Below, in pieces: positions 22,081 through 33,584 of a stretch of DNA of 64,000 nt. The notes beneath the pieces were generated by a model. It did no database searches and was not told the origin of the DNA. It saw only the letters and a list, made by a program, of their open reading frames with translations. The DNA comes from Plenodomus lindquistii (taxonomy: Eukaryota; Ascomycota; Dothideomycetes; Pleosporales; Leptosphaeriaceae). The translations under genes and the position numbers were made by a program. The stretch is from positions 3,038,001 to 3,102,000 of the forward strand of contig JANUWI010000001.1 of assembly GCA_025504975.1 (NCBI GenBank), read 5' to 3'. Every line of letters begins with the position of its first letter. The first letter of the stretch is position 1.

Positions 22081-22940
22081 CAAGGCCTGTGATGTCTGCC
22101 TGTTCGTCCGCTAACCCAACATGGGCACAAAAGGGAGAAGGTTAGGACGCGAGGTCTACGACGTTGCAGGTACATTGAGCTAGCATACACTACTAGTAAC
22201 CGAAGTCCGCGCTAGCAACTCATCCAATACAATTAATTCTGTAGTAACAAACTGCCATAAGCGGCGGACGTCGTCTTTATAGACATTCTCTGCGTTCTCT
22301 ATACTTATGCAAATTGAGTTTTACTCTAGTGCGTGCTCCGAGAACACTGCAGATGTGAACAAAGATGCATGTTCGCAGCAGCTGTTGTGCAGTCCGACTT
22401 CCGCTACGGTGATGAGATCTATACGCCCTGTAGTAGGGCGTGTAACAGGGGTCATTACTGACTCCCCGGTCTCTGCATGCCATATGTATTACTAAAAATT
22501 GGTAAAAGAATTATCCGCATCAAGCCGTGTATAAAGATTTGTTCGAGCTGATCACATTGCCTGTTGTCCAAAATAATCGCGTTAATCAATAATAATCCAT
22601 CGTTTCATTCCACTCTACACATCTACCAAAAGTACATAGGGTTAAACAACACAATTCTATCCAAAATGCAGACCGCTTGTAAAAGGCCGCTAAACGCCAA
22701 GCCCGATCAACCAAAGAGCGCACATGTGTATCCCAGACCGAGGTCCCGCCGACAGATGTATTACAGTTATACAAGAGGTGGTATGTGCATGCCGGGAATC
22801 CGCACAGAAAAGCCGAGAAGTGTCGTATCTAAGTATTTCCAAAAACGAAAGGAGGGAATCGTTTCCAAAGTACTACGCTTGAGGAGTCGAACTTTTAGGG
22901 AATCTTGACAAAGGAGCGATAAGATGCCGAGGGTGAACGT
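22081..22940. other. intergenic, no gene seen
   Basis: About 860 bp between the decarboxylase promoter and the 3' end of the NADH dehydrogenase gene. Only short open frames without recognisable motifs. Confidence 0.4.
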
Positions 22941-24767
22941 CTAGACACGCGACACATCGCGACCGAACGCCTTGGCCTTCATCCAGTCCAAAATGACCAA
23001 GATCCTGTTGCGGGTGCTGAAGCACATGCTGAGGTAGGCGCTTTGCCAGAACAAATAGGTAATAGTACCACCGCTAGCAATGTTTCCGGCAAACCATGAG
23101 ATATCGGCAACGGCCTTCTCAGAACCAATGTAGGCAAGCGAGCCCTGGTGAGAGTATTCAAAAGGACCGAGCTGTTTAGTCCTGCGCAGCCTCTGCTGGA
23201 GCGCCTTGATCTCGTCGAAGACCTTGTCACGGGCCTCCTTTCCGGGAGCTTTCTCCTGGGCGACCGAGAGATCCTGGAGCTTAGCCTCGATCTCCTGGGT
23301 CTTGGCCATCTGGTTGAACATGCGAGCGAGGAAAGCGCCTTCCTGGGCGGCAACCTGGGCAGTGGGGGCGTAGTTGGCAACAGCGCAGTCACCGACCGCC
23401 CAGACGTTCTCAGTACCCTTGACGACAAGATATTCGTTGACGGCGAGACCACGGCGGGAGTCCTTCTGTGCAGGGATCTGGTTGATGAGGTCCTTGACGA
23501 TGGGTCGGAGTGCGTTACCGGTAGCCCAGACGAGGAGACCGAAAGGAATCTTCTCAACGACCTTCTTGCCGTCAGGGCCAGTTGACTCGGCCTCGAGGTA
23601 CTTGTCTGTGACGTTCTTGACCATGGTCTTTGTACGGATAGTGATGGTCTCCTCCTTGAAGGTCTTCTCGGTGTAGTCAATCAATTGCTTGGAAAACATG
23701 GGCAGAACGTTGGGCAGGGCCTCGACGAGGGTGACCTTGAAGTTGTTCTGGATCTCGGGCAGCCACTTCTTCAAGTCGGAGTGGAAGAAGTCCTGGAGCT
23801 CACCAGCGAACTCGACACCAGTGGGTCCACCTCCAACAACGACCATGTGCAGCAGGCGCTTCTTCTCCTCCTCGGACTGGTCCTTGAAGGTGGCAGTCTC
23901 GCAGCAGTCCATGATGCGGTTTCGGATGCGCTGGGCGTCGCCGACCTCCTTCAAGAAAAGGCCGTTCTCCCTGACACCGGGAATACCTATTGTTATTAGT
24001 GACATTCATGAATTGGACGTCTCTCAAACTCACCGAAAGTAGCGTTCTCGGCACCAACACCAACGACGAGCATGTCGAAGGCGACCTCGGTTTTGGAGGA
24101 GTCGCCCTTGATGTCGGAGTCGTCGCTGATGTAGACGACCTTCTTCTCGTAGTCGATTTTGGTGGCCTCGGCTTCGTAGTACGTAACACTGGCCTTCTTG
24201 TGGCGCAGGAAGTTGCGGATGGGCTCCATGATGGAGCGGTGCTCAATGGTGCCGACGGTACATGAGGGCAGGAGGGGAGTGAAGAGGAAGTAGTTTCGGG
24301 GGGAGACGACGATGACGTTGTAGTTTTCAGTGTCGAGCTTCTTCAGAAGGGAGACGGAGCCCCAGCCGGTTCCTGTCGCACGTTAGAGTGGGCTCACCAC
24401 ATCGAGACAGTTCATCACAGAGCTACTCACCCAAAACAACAAGTGTCTTCTTGCTGGGGTCAGGTGGCGGCTGGTCCACTGGGTTGCGTGTCTCGTAGAT
24501 GCCGTATCCGACGTAGCCCAGGCCGGCAATAGCGGAGACGTAGGTGAGGCGCCATGTCCAGCGCAGGAAGCGGAAGCGTTTGGGCTTGGGGCCAGGGCCA
24601 GTCGACTGCTGGCGGATGGACTGGCGCAAGGCAATTTGCGATTGCGTCGGGCGGGGAGTCCATTGTGCTCGACTGGCGATAAGGGATGGGCGCTGTGAGG
24701 TGTATGTCCGGCGGCCAAGCTGCGACAGGGCATTGGCAGCAGCAAAGGGCCGCATGTTGGAGGCCAT
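22941..24767 (-). CDS. NDE1: external alternative (type II) NADH dehydrogenase, mitochondrial
   Basis: Three exons (24767-24431, 24372-24034, 23986-22941) with introns of 58 and 47 nt give 573 residues, the usual length for fungal NDE proteins. Residues 1-60 are basic and Ser/Arg-rich like a mitochondrial presequence, and a membrane anchor follows at about 73-90 (YVSAIAGLGYVGYGIY). This is the arrangement of enzymes facing the intermembrane space. The FAD-binding Rossmann motif is VVLGTGWGSVS (about 110-120) and the NADH-binding one is VVVGGGPTGVEFAG (274-287). VWAVGDCA is the second FAD contact, and the charged helical insert before GPFEYSHQGSLAYIG is typical of the fungal type. No EF-hand is visible, so calcium control is not expected. 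It passes electrons from cytosolic NADH to ubiquinone without pumping protons. Internal enzymes (NDI) are close relatives, so the side of the membrane is inferred from the anchor. Confidence 0.9.
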
Positions 24768-26726
24768 TGTGGTGATGGAAGCTGGCGGGGGGCTTCACGG
24801 GGCGCAATGGGCAGATAATTGGTGATGGGGGAGGGAGACGGACAGAAGGTGTTGAGGAGTGGTCGCGTCGACTTTTTCTTTGCGATGACGAACAGTGCTC
24901 GCCGAGAAGCTGTGGCAGGGGTCGCGGGGGTCCCGCCAGCGATAAGTAGGGATGGCCTACGGCCCGAGAAATACTTGAATACACAGCTATCAGGACTCTG
25001 TAAAGGAGAAACGTTTATGATCAAGGATGGAAAATTACAGGGATGCTAAAGAGCTTTGTCATCAGCATGTCCCATGTCAGTCCGCTTTGAGCAGATCAGA
25101 TACCTATTCTGGAGAATTAGTCACCACTAGACTTGATACTATACAGCGCGTGCACTGCTTAGCTGTAACATAAAACAAAGCCATTCCGCTATATTTACAC
25201 ATACAGAGATTCTACACACGATTGGATGTCCATCCATACCAACCCTAGCGATAAGCCTTTTCCAATTAAAGCACAGCTTACCGCACTCGCCTGCAATTTC
25301 GTCGACGAGAGCATGGCAGTTCACCTCCAAGGCTGATCACTTGGCCGCATCCCATCCCACGCGTCATTTGGACGAGGGGTGAGTGGGTGGGCGGCTGACA
25401 TCCTGTTGTTGGTGTTCTCCCACACACACCTGCTGGTCAACCCTTCACACGTCTTGATCATCACAGCTCCCTATAATTTCTTCTCACACCGTCAACGTGT
25501 CTAGACGCATTCGCCATCCCTAGCTGGCCCTGACTCTCTCCATCGGCTCGGCGCCGGTAGCGAGTCCTCCCAGCAGAGCCGCAACCGTACACCAAGCACG
25601 GACACACCAAGCGGCCGAATGGAAACCCTTCCCTTTTGCACCTTTTGCACATCCCTTCTACCCGTGCACAACCACATGGCGCTCACAGCTTGCATAGAAA
25701 TGTGGGCCAACGGATGGTAAACTCGTGGACCCGATTCATGTCTCTCTGCCTCTCTCCTGCGAGTCGGACCCTGATTTCCTCCTGTAGACCGTAGCCAACC
25801 AACACCGCTCGAGACGAACGGACATGCGCCGCTCGTGCATGGGCGCTCGAGCGGACTGCACGATAATCTGTGTGAAGTGCTTTTAGTGAGGAGGCGTTCT
25901 GGAACGACGGGAAGCTTATCGTTTGCTGCTTGTGCATGTGCATGTGCATGTTGCATGTTGCATGTTGCATGTTGCATGTTGCATGTTGCATGTGGAGCTC
26001 GTCTCGACCACCATTTCTCATAAGCAAACCTTGGCAATGAGTAGAGTACATACATGACTGTGACTGTACTCATCGGTTTCACAACGAGCGCAGGACGTGT
26101 TACTATTCGCCAACTGTCAACCCTTCCACAAGCATGAACTTTGCTTATAAACGACATGATGCAATGCCAAAACACTCAGTCAAGTATTCAAACTCGGATC
26201 CGCATCGGAGTTGTTCTCGTCTCTCAACACTTTTGTTGCGATTAATCAGCGACGTATCTACGATGAATCTCCGACTTTACAAAGTGCAAAAGCGCAACAG
26301 CGCGAGCAGTCGCTCTCGTTGCGTTTGCAACATGAGATCTTGAATGCGGCCTGCTTAAAACGTTCATCTCGCATGGCATCCTAGGTCTCCTTCACTCGTC
26401 TAAACTTAGTACTCGTGACAGCCAGCATACAAAGTCTCTCGTACCTTGTTCATCATGACGCTTATGCCTATACGGCAACAAGGAGACAATAGAAGCACAC
26501 AGGTGTATCAAGAATGTATCAACATCCAACATTCTCATTTCTACTCTTTCCTTCAACGCCAAGTATGCATTTTCTCTCCCGTCTTCATCAGAAGAGGAGA
26601 AAAAATTGTATGATACGTCATGTTACGTTACGCCATGATATCCCATCCTGTCGAGAACCCTTAAACACCTTGAAGAACAAAAAAAAACGGGGGGATTGAA
26701 TGAATGAAATAAATGGTACAAGACTA
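24768..26726. other. 1.96-kb intergenic region
   Basis: Spacer between the 5' end of the NADH dehydrogenase gene and the 3' end of the bystin gene. It contains the GCATGT/GCATGTT repeat at 25932-25993. Open frames across that repeat are repetitive and not called. No RNA gene recognised. Confidence 0.5.
25932..25993. repeat. GCATGT / GCATGTT microsatellite
   Basis: Two units of a 6-bp word (GCATGT) pass into six or so units of a 7-bp word (GCATGTT). The change in unit length by one T suggests slippage during growth of the array. It lies far from either neighbouring start codon. Confidence 0.9.
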
Positions 26727-28264
26727 TTAATCAACAGCCATAACCATCGTATCATCCCCATCCACCCCCACAACAGGCGGCTCAAGCATAACGCCCCTCC
26801 CCCTGCCCTCGAGCAACTCCCTCCTCACCTCGGGACTAATACTCTTATGTCCGCGTGTAAGAAGGAGGTCAAGAAGAGCTTCCCTCTGGTCCTCGGTGAT
26901 GTCATTTCTGTATCTCTGCGCAAACGCAAGAAGACACTGATGCCAAATCACGGGTAATTTACCCGTATGTGCGAGATCCCCTCCGCCACGCCCATCCATA
27001 TCCATGGCATCAGCGCCCGCCGTGCCTACGGCTCTGAAGCGCAGAAAGTGGAATACGAGCGCGTCGACGACTTTGAAGGGGAGGGCGTATTTCTTCTCGA
27101 GGAGGGTTTTGATGAAGATGTTGCAGGGGCCTGCGGCGTCGGGGTCGGAGGACATTTGGTCGGCGGCGATTTCACAGAGGCGGTGGAGGGCAGCGGCGGA
27201 GTGGAGGACGGGAACGGAGACTTTGGAGACGACTGAGGCGACGATGATGGCGTCGCGTTGGGTACAGGATCCTTCTGTTAACATGGGGAAGACGATGCCT
27301 TTGAAGAAGGCACTGGGCTTGTAGAGGGCTTTCTTTAGCGCATTGTACAGGTGGACGTTGAGCTTGTGTGTGTCTTGGATGTTCTCTTGTACGCAGGGTA
27401 GGAGCACGGTGTTGAGGAAGATTTGCGCAGTTTGGGGCTTTCCGGAAATGAAGATGCGTGTAGCGGCGAACATGGCGTTGGGTGTCCAGTTCTCGGGGTG
27501 TGTGATTGCGACGAGGGTTTCCCAGGCGGGGATTGTGGGCAGGATCTTGAAGGGCTTTGGGAGTTTTCCGGACTTGTAGCGCGACATGAAGAGGCCGACT
27601 TTGGAGTAGACTGTGCGTGTTAGTAAATTTGGCATTGTTTGAGAGGGAGTAGATGTGAATTACCTTCTACAACCTTTGCAGGCAGCTCGATTGCATCTTC
27701 TGGTGCACCGCCGCCGTGAATCTCTGGTTGTTGCACCTCGCCGCCGCCGGCTTCGTGTGCGGCAATCTTCTCAAGGATGAGGGCTGCGAGATCGGTTCCA
27801 GGTCCTTGTGGCTGCGCGTCCTCGCCTGGCCACACAATGGGGTTGTCGTCTGTGGGCATGAATTTGTTCCAGGCTGCCAGGTCGTTGGCATCGATCTCAA
27901 CCTCGTCAACCTCTTCATCGTCCTCGCCCCATGCCTCGTCGTCGTCGTCGAATTGCTCCGCGTCCTGTGCAACTAGGCTGTCCTCGCCCATGCGAGTCTC
28001 AAAGTCAAAGGCAGCATTGTGTTGCTCTTTTGGTCGCTTGCTCTGGTTCTCCCTCTCATCCTCCTCTTCTAGTTCACGGCCAATGTCCAAGATTTTGCGC
28101 GAACTCTTCGAGTCGACATAGCCCTGCTCGTCGGACTTGTCGTCCTTGTTGCGCTTCTGGCGCTTCGCAGGCTTGCTTCTGAAGGGATCCGAGGGCACAT
28201 ATTCTTCGGCGAGGGGGTTGTGACGCTGGTCGCGCGCACCAGGCGACTTTGGTGCTTTGGGCAT
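26727..28264 (-). CDS. ENP1: bystin / Enp1, 40S ribosome assembly factor
   Basis: Two exons (28264-27664 and 27610-26727) with a 53-nt intron give 494 residues. The N-terminal third is charged and acidic (DDDDEAWGEDDEE) with basic nuclear-localisation-like clusters (KPAKRQKRNKDDK). The bystin domain fills the rest, with family-typical segments such as YKSGKLPKPFKILP, WTPNAMFAATRIF, KKALYKPSAFFKGI, VPVLHSAAALHRL and the IWHQCLLAFAQRY stretch near the end. Bystin/Enp1 is a nucleolar and cytoplasmic component of pre-40S particles, needed for 18S rRNA maturation. The start codon lies 180 bp from the divergent COMPASS gene, so the two share a short intergenic promoter. Confidence 0.93.
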
Positions 28265-28444
28265 TGTGGTCGTGGGGTGGAACAATTCCCGTACGATGCG
28301 TGTACTGGATCTACAAAAAGTTGGACGACTGGCCGGCACAAAAAAAGTAGTGGGGTGTCGTCTGCGCACAAACGGCCCGCCGTAGCTGCCACGACCAAAT
28401 GCTCTCCAACGGCCAGTCTTGCCAACAAAGACGCAAACCACACC
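28265..28444. promoter_or_regulatory. shared divergent promoter of bystin and COMPASS subunit genes
   Basis: Only 180 bp separate the two start codons (28264 on minus, 28445 on plus). No TATA box is visible, as is usual for housekeeping promoters. It contains a short A run (AAAAAAGTAG). Confidence 0.6.
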
Positions 28445-30223
28445 ATGGCGGAACCACAGCCCAATTCGCGCGCCCCCACGCCCACACTCGCGCCCCCACT
28501 GCGCCGTCCACTCGACGAAGACCATGCGCCCGCCATCTCGTCGCCGCTCAACCCCGATGGAGCAGCGCGTGCGCGGCCGCGCGCACCGCCGCGCGAGCAG
28601 CGAGAAAAGCGCGAGACGCTCAAGAAGCGCGAGGCTTCGGCGAGTACGCGCCAGAACACACCCGCGCCGAAAGCGAAGAAGGAGCGACCATCGGCAGACT
28701 CGCCCATGCGCTACTCGATCCCAGAGCCCCGAGCGTCCGACTACGAGCCCCCCAAGGACAGCATCCTCGTGCCCCACGAGCCACTGCCCCTCTACACGGC
28801 CGACGGCAAGACTGAGCTCAAGAAGCCGCACGACATTGCCTGGAACAAAAAGGGCTACAAATACACGCACTGCGTCGCCGACCCGCTCTTCCGACACAAG
28901 CAATACTACCGCCAGAGCGATGCGCGCCCCTACGGCCCCAAGATGAGCCACGAGGACTCGGACCGCTGGTTCTACTTTGACGACAGCGCCACCATTGTCG
29001 CCCAAGAAAAAGGCTGGCGCATGGGCCGCGGCAATGTCGTCGCCCGCGAAGGCCGCGTCTACTACGAGGTCAAGATCCTCAAGGGCATTCCCGCCGACGG
29101 CCCAAAAGACCCCATCGACCCCCGCACAGGCGAGACCAAACCCGGCCCACACGTCCGCATGGGCTGGGCACGGCGAGAAGCGCCCCTCGATGGCCCCGTC
29201 GGCTTCGACGGCTACAGCTACGGCATCACCGACGCCCGCTTCGAAGCCCAGCACCGCTCACGAGCCTCCAAGATTTACAAGCCCCTCCCCAAAGGCGCAA
29301 AGAGCAAGCACATGAAAGCCCGCCCGCCCCACGGCAAGCCCGTCCCTGTCGAATACGTGACCGACCAACACGTCCAAGAAGGCGACGTCATCGGCCTAGA
29401 AATCCAGCTCCCCTCCCTCTCCATGCACCGCAAAGTCGTAGAGGGCATCTACAACCCTGCCGTCGACCTCGGCGACGGCTTCGACACTGTCAGCAACCGA
29501 GACCCTTTTGACCGGCCCGTCGACATCATCCGCGACCGCATCCCCGTGCCCTACAAAGGAAATTTTTACTTTGAGCAACTAGACTACCAAGTCACCAAGA
29601 TGATGGAAGCCTACCACGACCGCGGTCCCGTTCCCAAAATCCACCCCAGTCCCAACCACGAAGACGTCAGCGTACGAAGTCTTCCACACTCATGTATCAA
29701 GGTCTACAAGAACGGACAAGAAGTCGGCATCGCGTTTGAAAACCTCCTCGCTTTCCTGCCGCCCGCCAGCGTACCTTCTGTCGAAGCCGTCAAGGCCGGT
29801 GCACGCACTGGCTTCGACGACGGCATGGTGGGTTATCTCCCCGCTATCTCGCTGTTCAACGGTGGCCAGGCCCAGGTCAACTTTGGCCCAGACTTTTGGT
29901 GTCCGCCCGAGGAAATGCAGCGGCAGCGCGAGAACGACACACAAATGTCCGGTGGCGACACTGTCAATGGTGATGGTGATGGAAACGCAAAACACGTGCC
30001 AGAGGGACGACGTCTAAGAGCTATTGGCGAGAGGTACAAGGAGCAGATTGCAGAGGATGTCGTTTGGGATATCATTGATGAGGTTGACTTCTTCACCCAA
30101 GACGGAGGCTGGGAGTATAAAGGGGAGGCGCCGCAGGATGTTGCGGGTAAGGCAACGCCGAGGGCGAGGGGGTTTGCGAATCCGGATGAGAATCTGGGCG
30201 TCGAGGTGGGGAGACGGTACTAG
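28445..30223 (+). CDS. SPRY-domain COMPASS (Set1C) subunit, Bre2/Ash2 type
   Basis: An intronless frame of 592 residues from the ATG at 28445 (context CACCATGG). The frame stays open further upstream to 28220, but that part runs into the divergent bystin gene. Residues 1-90 are Pro/Ala/Arg-rich and disordered. The SPRY core follows from about residue 170: WFYFDDSATIVAQEKGWRM, VYYEVKILKG, PHVRMGWARREAPLDGPVGFDGYSYG, then VQEGDVIGLEIQLPS and the later FYFEQLDYQ and SCIKVYKNGQEVGIAFENL strands. The split SPRY with a long insertion is typical of Ash2/Bre2. In yeast this subunit with the Set1 complex promotes histone H3 lysine 4 methylation. Whether an N-terminal PHD/winged helix as in animal ASH2L exists was checked and none is seen, so the Bre2 type is favoured. 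Confidence 0.9.
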   Translation: MAEPQPNSRAPTPTLAPPLRRPLDEDHAPAISSPLNPDGAARARPRAPPREQREKRETLKKREASASTRQNTPAPKAKKERPSADSPMRYSIPEPRASDYEPPKDSILVPHEPLPLYTADGKTELKKPHDIAWNKKGYKYTHCVADPLFRHKQYYRQSDARPYGPKMSHEDSDRWFYFDDSATIVAQEKGWRMGRGNVVAREGRVYYEVKILKGIPADGPKDPIDPRTGETKPGPHVRMGWARREAPLDGPVGFDGYSYGITDARFEAQHRSRASKIYKPLPKGAKSKHMKARPPHGKPVPVEYVTDQHVQEGDVIGLEIQLPSLSMHRKVVEGIYNPAVDLGDGFDTVSNRDPFDRPVDIIRDRIPVPYKGNFYFEQLDYQVTKMMEAYHDRGPVPKIHPSPNHEDVSVRSLPHSCIKVYKNGQEVGIAFENLLAFLPPASVPSVEAVKAGARTGFDDGMVGYLPAISLFNGGQAQVNFGPDFWCPPEEMQRQRENDTQMSGGDTVNGDGDGNAKHVPEGRRLRAIGERYKEQIAEDVVWDIIDEVDFFTQDGGWEYKGEAPQDVAGKATPRARGFANPDENLGVEVGRRY

Positions 30224-30526
30224 AGAGGAAGATGGTGGGGAGTGGAAGTGGTGCGAAGAGTAGCGTATACCCAAACATGAATAGAGTGGTGTCGTAATGA
30301 TAACTCGTTATACTGTAGTGCTTGTTGTAACGTCTGAGCTCGCACGCAAATCCTTTAACTAAATGCTAAGATATCGCCGTCGCCCGTTATAAATGCAAAT
30401 GCAAAATGCCCCAAAAACGCCCATCAATGCCGACATGCAATTCCCAAAAAATTTGTCAAATCCTAAAAACTCCAATATGCCATCCCTACCCTCCCATCTC
30501 TCCCATCCCATTCTCTTCACACCATC
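30224..30526. other. intergenic, convergent 3' ends
   Basis: About 300 bp between two convergent genes. It must contain both polyadenylation regions. Nothing else is seen. Confidence 0.4.
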
Positions 30527-32179
30527 TCACCTTGGACTCCCCACGGCCCCATAACTCCTCGGACTAGCATGTCTCCCCGTGCCCAACAGCGCCCTCGCCT
30601 CCTCCAACGCATTCGCACCCTTTATTGGAATCCCCTCACTACTCGCGCCCGCACTCCCCTCACTCGGCTCCTCACTCTGCGCCCTCACAGGCGACTCCCC
30701 CGGCGCCGGCGTCCCCGCCCGACTAGACCCGGGCGTCGCAGCCACACTAACCGCAGGCGCCCACCCCCTCATCCACCCACTCACCCTACGCCAATGCAAC
30801 CGTCGTCGAACCGGTTTGCCATGCTGATCCAACGTAACAATGACCTCGTCTGAGCGGGATCGACCCCGCTGCAAAGAAGAAGAAGAGTCTACTTCGTTGT
30901 CGTGGAAATACACAAATTGCAATCCCACAGCCGCATCCATGATTAGTACGCCTGCGGCACCGAGGAAAAAGGGGAGAGCGCGGAGAATCCAGTCGCGCCG
31001 GAGGCTGCCTTCTGGGCCGACCCAGCCTGAACCGGATGATCCTGGGGATGGGGATTGGCCTGGGGTATGGGAAGGGGAAGGGGGGTAATCGAACCAAGCG
31101 CAGGGATTAGCAAGGAGAGAGGAAGAATAAAAGAGGTTTCCGAAGAAAGCGGCGGCGAAGAGGGTGGGTGAGAGACCGGCGGTTGAGCGCCGGATTTGGT
31201 TTTTATACAGTTGAGGGAGGCGCGAGCCGAGGTAGAGAAAGGTGCTCATCCAGGAGAAGAGTTTGCCGAGGGTTTCGCGGGTGAGGGGGTGGTGGGAAGA
31301 GGTTGTGGTTGTGATGGTGGAGGTGGAGGGGTGGGAGGAGAGGAGGGGTGCTGGTGCGAAAGGGGAGATGGGTTTTGCGAGGGTGGGGTTGGTGAGGATG
31401 GCGAGGGTAAGGGTGATGTAGAGGATTGTTTTTGGGGAGGGCATGGGTGAACTGGATGCTGCGACGCGGCGGATGTGTGGGTTGGGTGATGATCCGGGGG
31501 CCATGTCCTGCCATGATTCCTTGGCTGGGTTGGGCGACCGCGCAAAGTTGGGGATGCGGAAGGTATTCTGCGGACTCGAGCGTGGGACGTTGCGGGCTGC
31601 GCTTTCGGTAGACGCTCTAGTCTTGTCTGTGGTGGTGCTGTCTGGTGTTTTGGGCGGACTCGCAGTCTTGCCCTTGTTGCCTCCCACCGTCATCCCATCC
31701 CGCACCTGATGCATCCCAGATCCACCAAAGCCCGATCCCCCGTTTCCAGAGCCACTCCACCGACCCCAGATCGGACGTAACGGGCGACCGTGGTGTAGCA
31801 TCTCATACCACACCCACTGCGCGCAAAGGCAGCAGTCGACAAACACGTAGTATGTGGCGATGATGATCTGCCACGAGGCCTGCCCTGTGAAGAGGCAGCC
31901 AAGCAAGTTTGTCACATCGCCGAGTAGCCATTCTGTGAGGAAGAATGCGCTGAGCCCGGATGTCGACTTTAGCTTGTGGTTCTTGTATATCTGCGGGAGC
32001 TGGGCGAACAGCCAGGATACGATACTGCACGTGCCAAGCAGTGTAGATACGAAGGCAAGATTTGTCGGCACGCAGGTGTGGAATGTGGCTGATAGGTGGT
32101 AGAGGAATTCGTTCGTGGGTTCGCAGTTTGCCGGTATCGTAGGCTTTACTATGTGCAGAGGAGATAGGTAGGGTGGCAT
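30527..32179 (-). CDS. PQ-loop repeat membrane protein, vacuolar cationic amino acid transporter-like
   Basis: One open frame of 550 residues from the ATG at 32179 (MPPYLSPLHIV). Codons further upstream lack an ATG. Two PQ-loop motifs are present: WLFAQLPQIYKNHKLKSTSG in the N-terminal half and LGSRLPQLYKNQIRRSTAG in the C-terminal half. Each is followed by further helices (FFLTEWLLGDVTNLLGCLF; LFAAAFFGNLFYSSSLLA). This is the two-triplet, seven-helix layout of the Ypq1-3/PQLC2 family, which exports lysine and arginine from the vacuole or lysosome. A low-complexity hydrophilic loop of about 130 residues separates the halves, and the tail beyond the last helix is long and Ser/Gly-rich. Transport direction and substrate are taken from the family. 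Confidence 0.85.
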   Translation of the reverse strand: MPPYLSPLHIVKPTIPANCEPTNEFLYHLSATFHTCVPTNLAFVSTLLGTCSIVSWLFAQLPQIYKNHKLKSTSGLSAFFLTEWLLGDVTNLLGCLFTGQASWQIIIATYYVFVDCCLCAQWVWYEMLHHGRPLRPIWGRWSGSGNGGSGFGGSGMHQVRDGMTVGGNKGKTASPPKTPDSTTTDKTRASTESAARNVPRSSPQNTFRIPNFARSPNPAKESWQDMAPGSSPNPHIRRVAASSSPMPSPKTILYITLTLAILTNPTLAKPISPFAPAPLLSSHPSTSTITTTTSSHHPLTRETLGKLFSWMSTFLYLGSRLPQLYKNQIRRSTAGLSPTLFAAAFFGNLFYSSSLLANPCAWFDYPPSPSHTPGQSPSPGSSGSGWVGPEGSLRRDWILRALPFFLGAAGVLIMDAAVGLQFVYFHDNEVDSSSSLQRGRSRSDEVIVTLDQHGKPVRRRLHWRRVSGWMRGWAPAVSVAATPGSSRAGTPAPGESPVRAQSEEPSEGSAGASSEGIPIKGANALEEARALLGTGRHASPRSYGAVGSPR

Positions 32180-33584
32180 GTTGCCATAGACGGTGAAGGT
32201 CGTGCGTAGATTCGAATATGCGAGGGTGAATGGCAAAAGACGGGTGGGTACGACCTGTCAGGAGGTTGACGGCTGCTGTGAAGTTTAGGGCGTTGTCGTG
32301 TTCCGGCACTCCTTCTCTTATCTACTACCAGGTGTGATCAGGTGGTACGCTCAGGCGGAGGATATGTTACAGCCACGCGGACGAAGTCGCAGCCTTGACC
32401 TGGGAGGATATTCGGACTTGGAGGCAGTACTACTGAGCTCGCAGTAGCAGTAACACTCGAGTCCAACTCTCCGAGTCAAAGAGTTGCTGCTCGTGTGCTC
32501 AATGCGCGCTGTGACGTCGGTGAGCCGAGGCCGCTCAAAGAAGTTGGGATGCTGCACGCGTTATCGAGGACGGGAACCAGAACCAGAATCTTGAACCACA
32601 CAACGGAAGCTCCCCGAAGAATAAGGATATAGAAATGTAAGAGGTAGGAAGAGGAGTAATCAGAGAAACAGCAGCGCGACAAGCCGACGACTCTCTTCCG
32701 TCAACGGTCCCATCCCACAGTCACTCAGACCCGTGGACCCTCGCCATAAGCTCCACGCCAGCCGAACAATGCCCCGGATAAGATGGGTCCTCCAAGCCCG
32801 ATACGAAGCAAGCGCCGCAGGCTGCGCTTAGACGAGGCATGACGGAGGGATCTGTGTGGGATGAAGATAAGAAACCCCCCATGGCAGCACACTTACCGCC
32901 GCTCCCGCTAGCCTTGCCTACAACGGGAAACGTGCCCAGCGACGCATGGGGCACGGCATAAAGCACATGCATTGTGTCTGTGACTCTGTGTTACTCAGCA
33001 TTTCTTTTCGTTCTTGTTTTACTCGTGCGCCAGTATGTATGCAAGCACGATGATCTGCAGCATGCACTGGTCGCCAATCTCACGAAATCATGACTAGCGG
33101 CTCCGGCGCATGCAACCCCACCATTTTGATCTACCCTTGCCCCTCCTCCGCCGTCGGAATTCCGTGTTCACGCGACAAATATCAGCCACTAACTTGCTCT
33201 GCAAACGTAACAGAAATCAGTGCAATCAACCTTCTATGCCAAGTCGTTGCGCTATTAGCAACATCGTCGATTACCCAGATTGGCGAGCCAGAAAGATGGT
33301 CTTTGACGCTGTAAGAACATCGGAGCCATAGAGAGATGAGTGTGTTGTAGACATGATTGAGCATTCTACCATCCCTTCAATAGCAGGATCCATCCCCTCC
33401 ACTATCAGATGACGGAACACTTCCAACCAACCCTCATCCCAACATCATGCTCATTCAAACCGTAACATCCCCTCCCTCCCCAACCCTAGAATACGCCCCA
33501 TCCCTCTGCGCCTTCCACCTCGGACTATTTGAAAAAACCCGTCAGCACGACTCTCGCACCCCCAAGAGATTCATGCACAACATA
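32180..33584. other. 1.4-kb intergenic region
   Basis: Spacer between the 5' end of the PQ-loop gene and the 3' end of the small membrane-protein gene. Several short open frames (for example 32721-32972 on minus) have no recognisable features. I see no RNA gene. Confidence 0.4.

Noticed and set aside
25683..26175. Minus-strand open frames with HATCNMQ repeats
   Set aside because: They are translations of the GCATGTT microsatellite.
28311..29315. Additional open frames on both strands around the bystin/COMPASS genes
   Set aside because: High GC content keeps several frames open. Only the frames with bystin and SPRY signatures are real.
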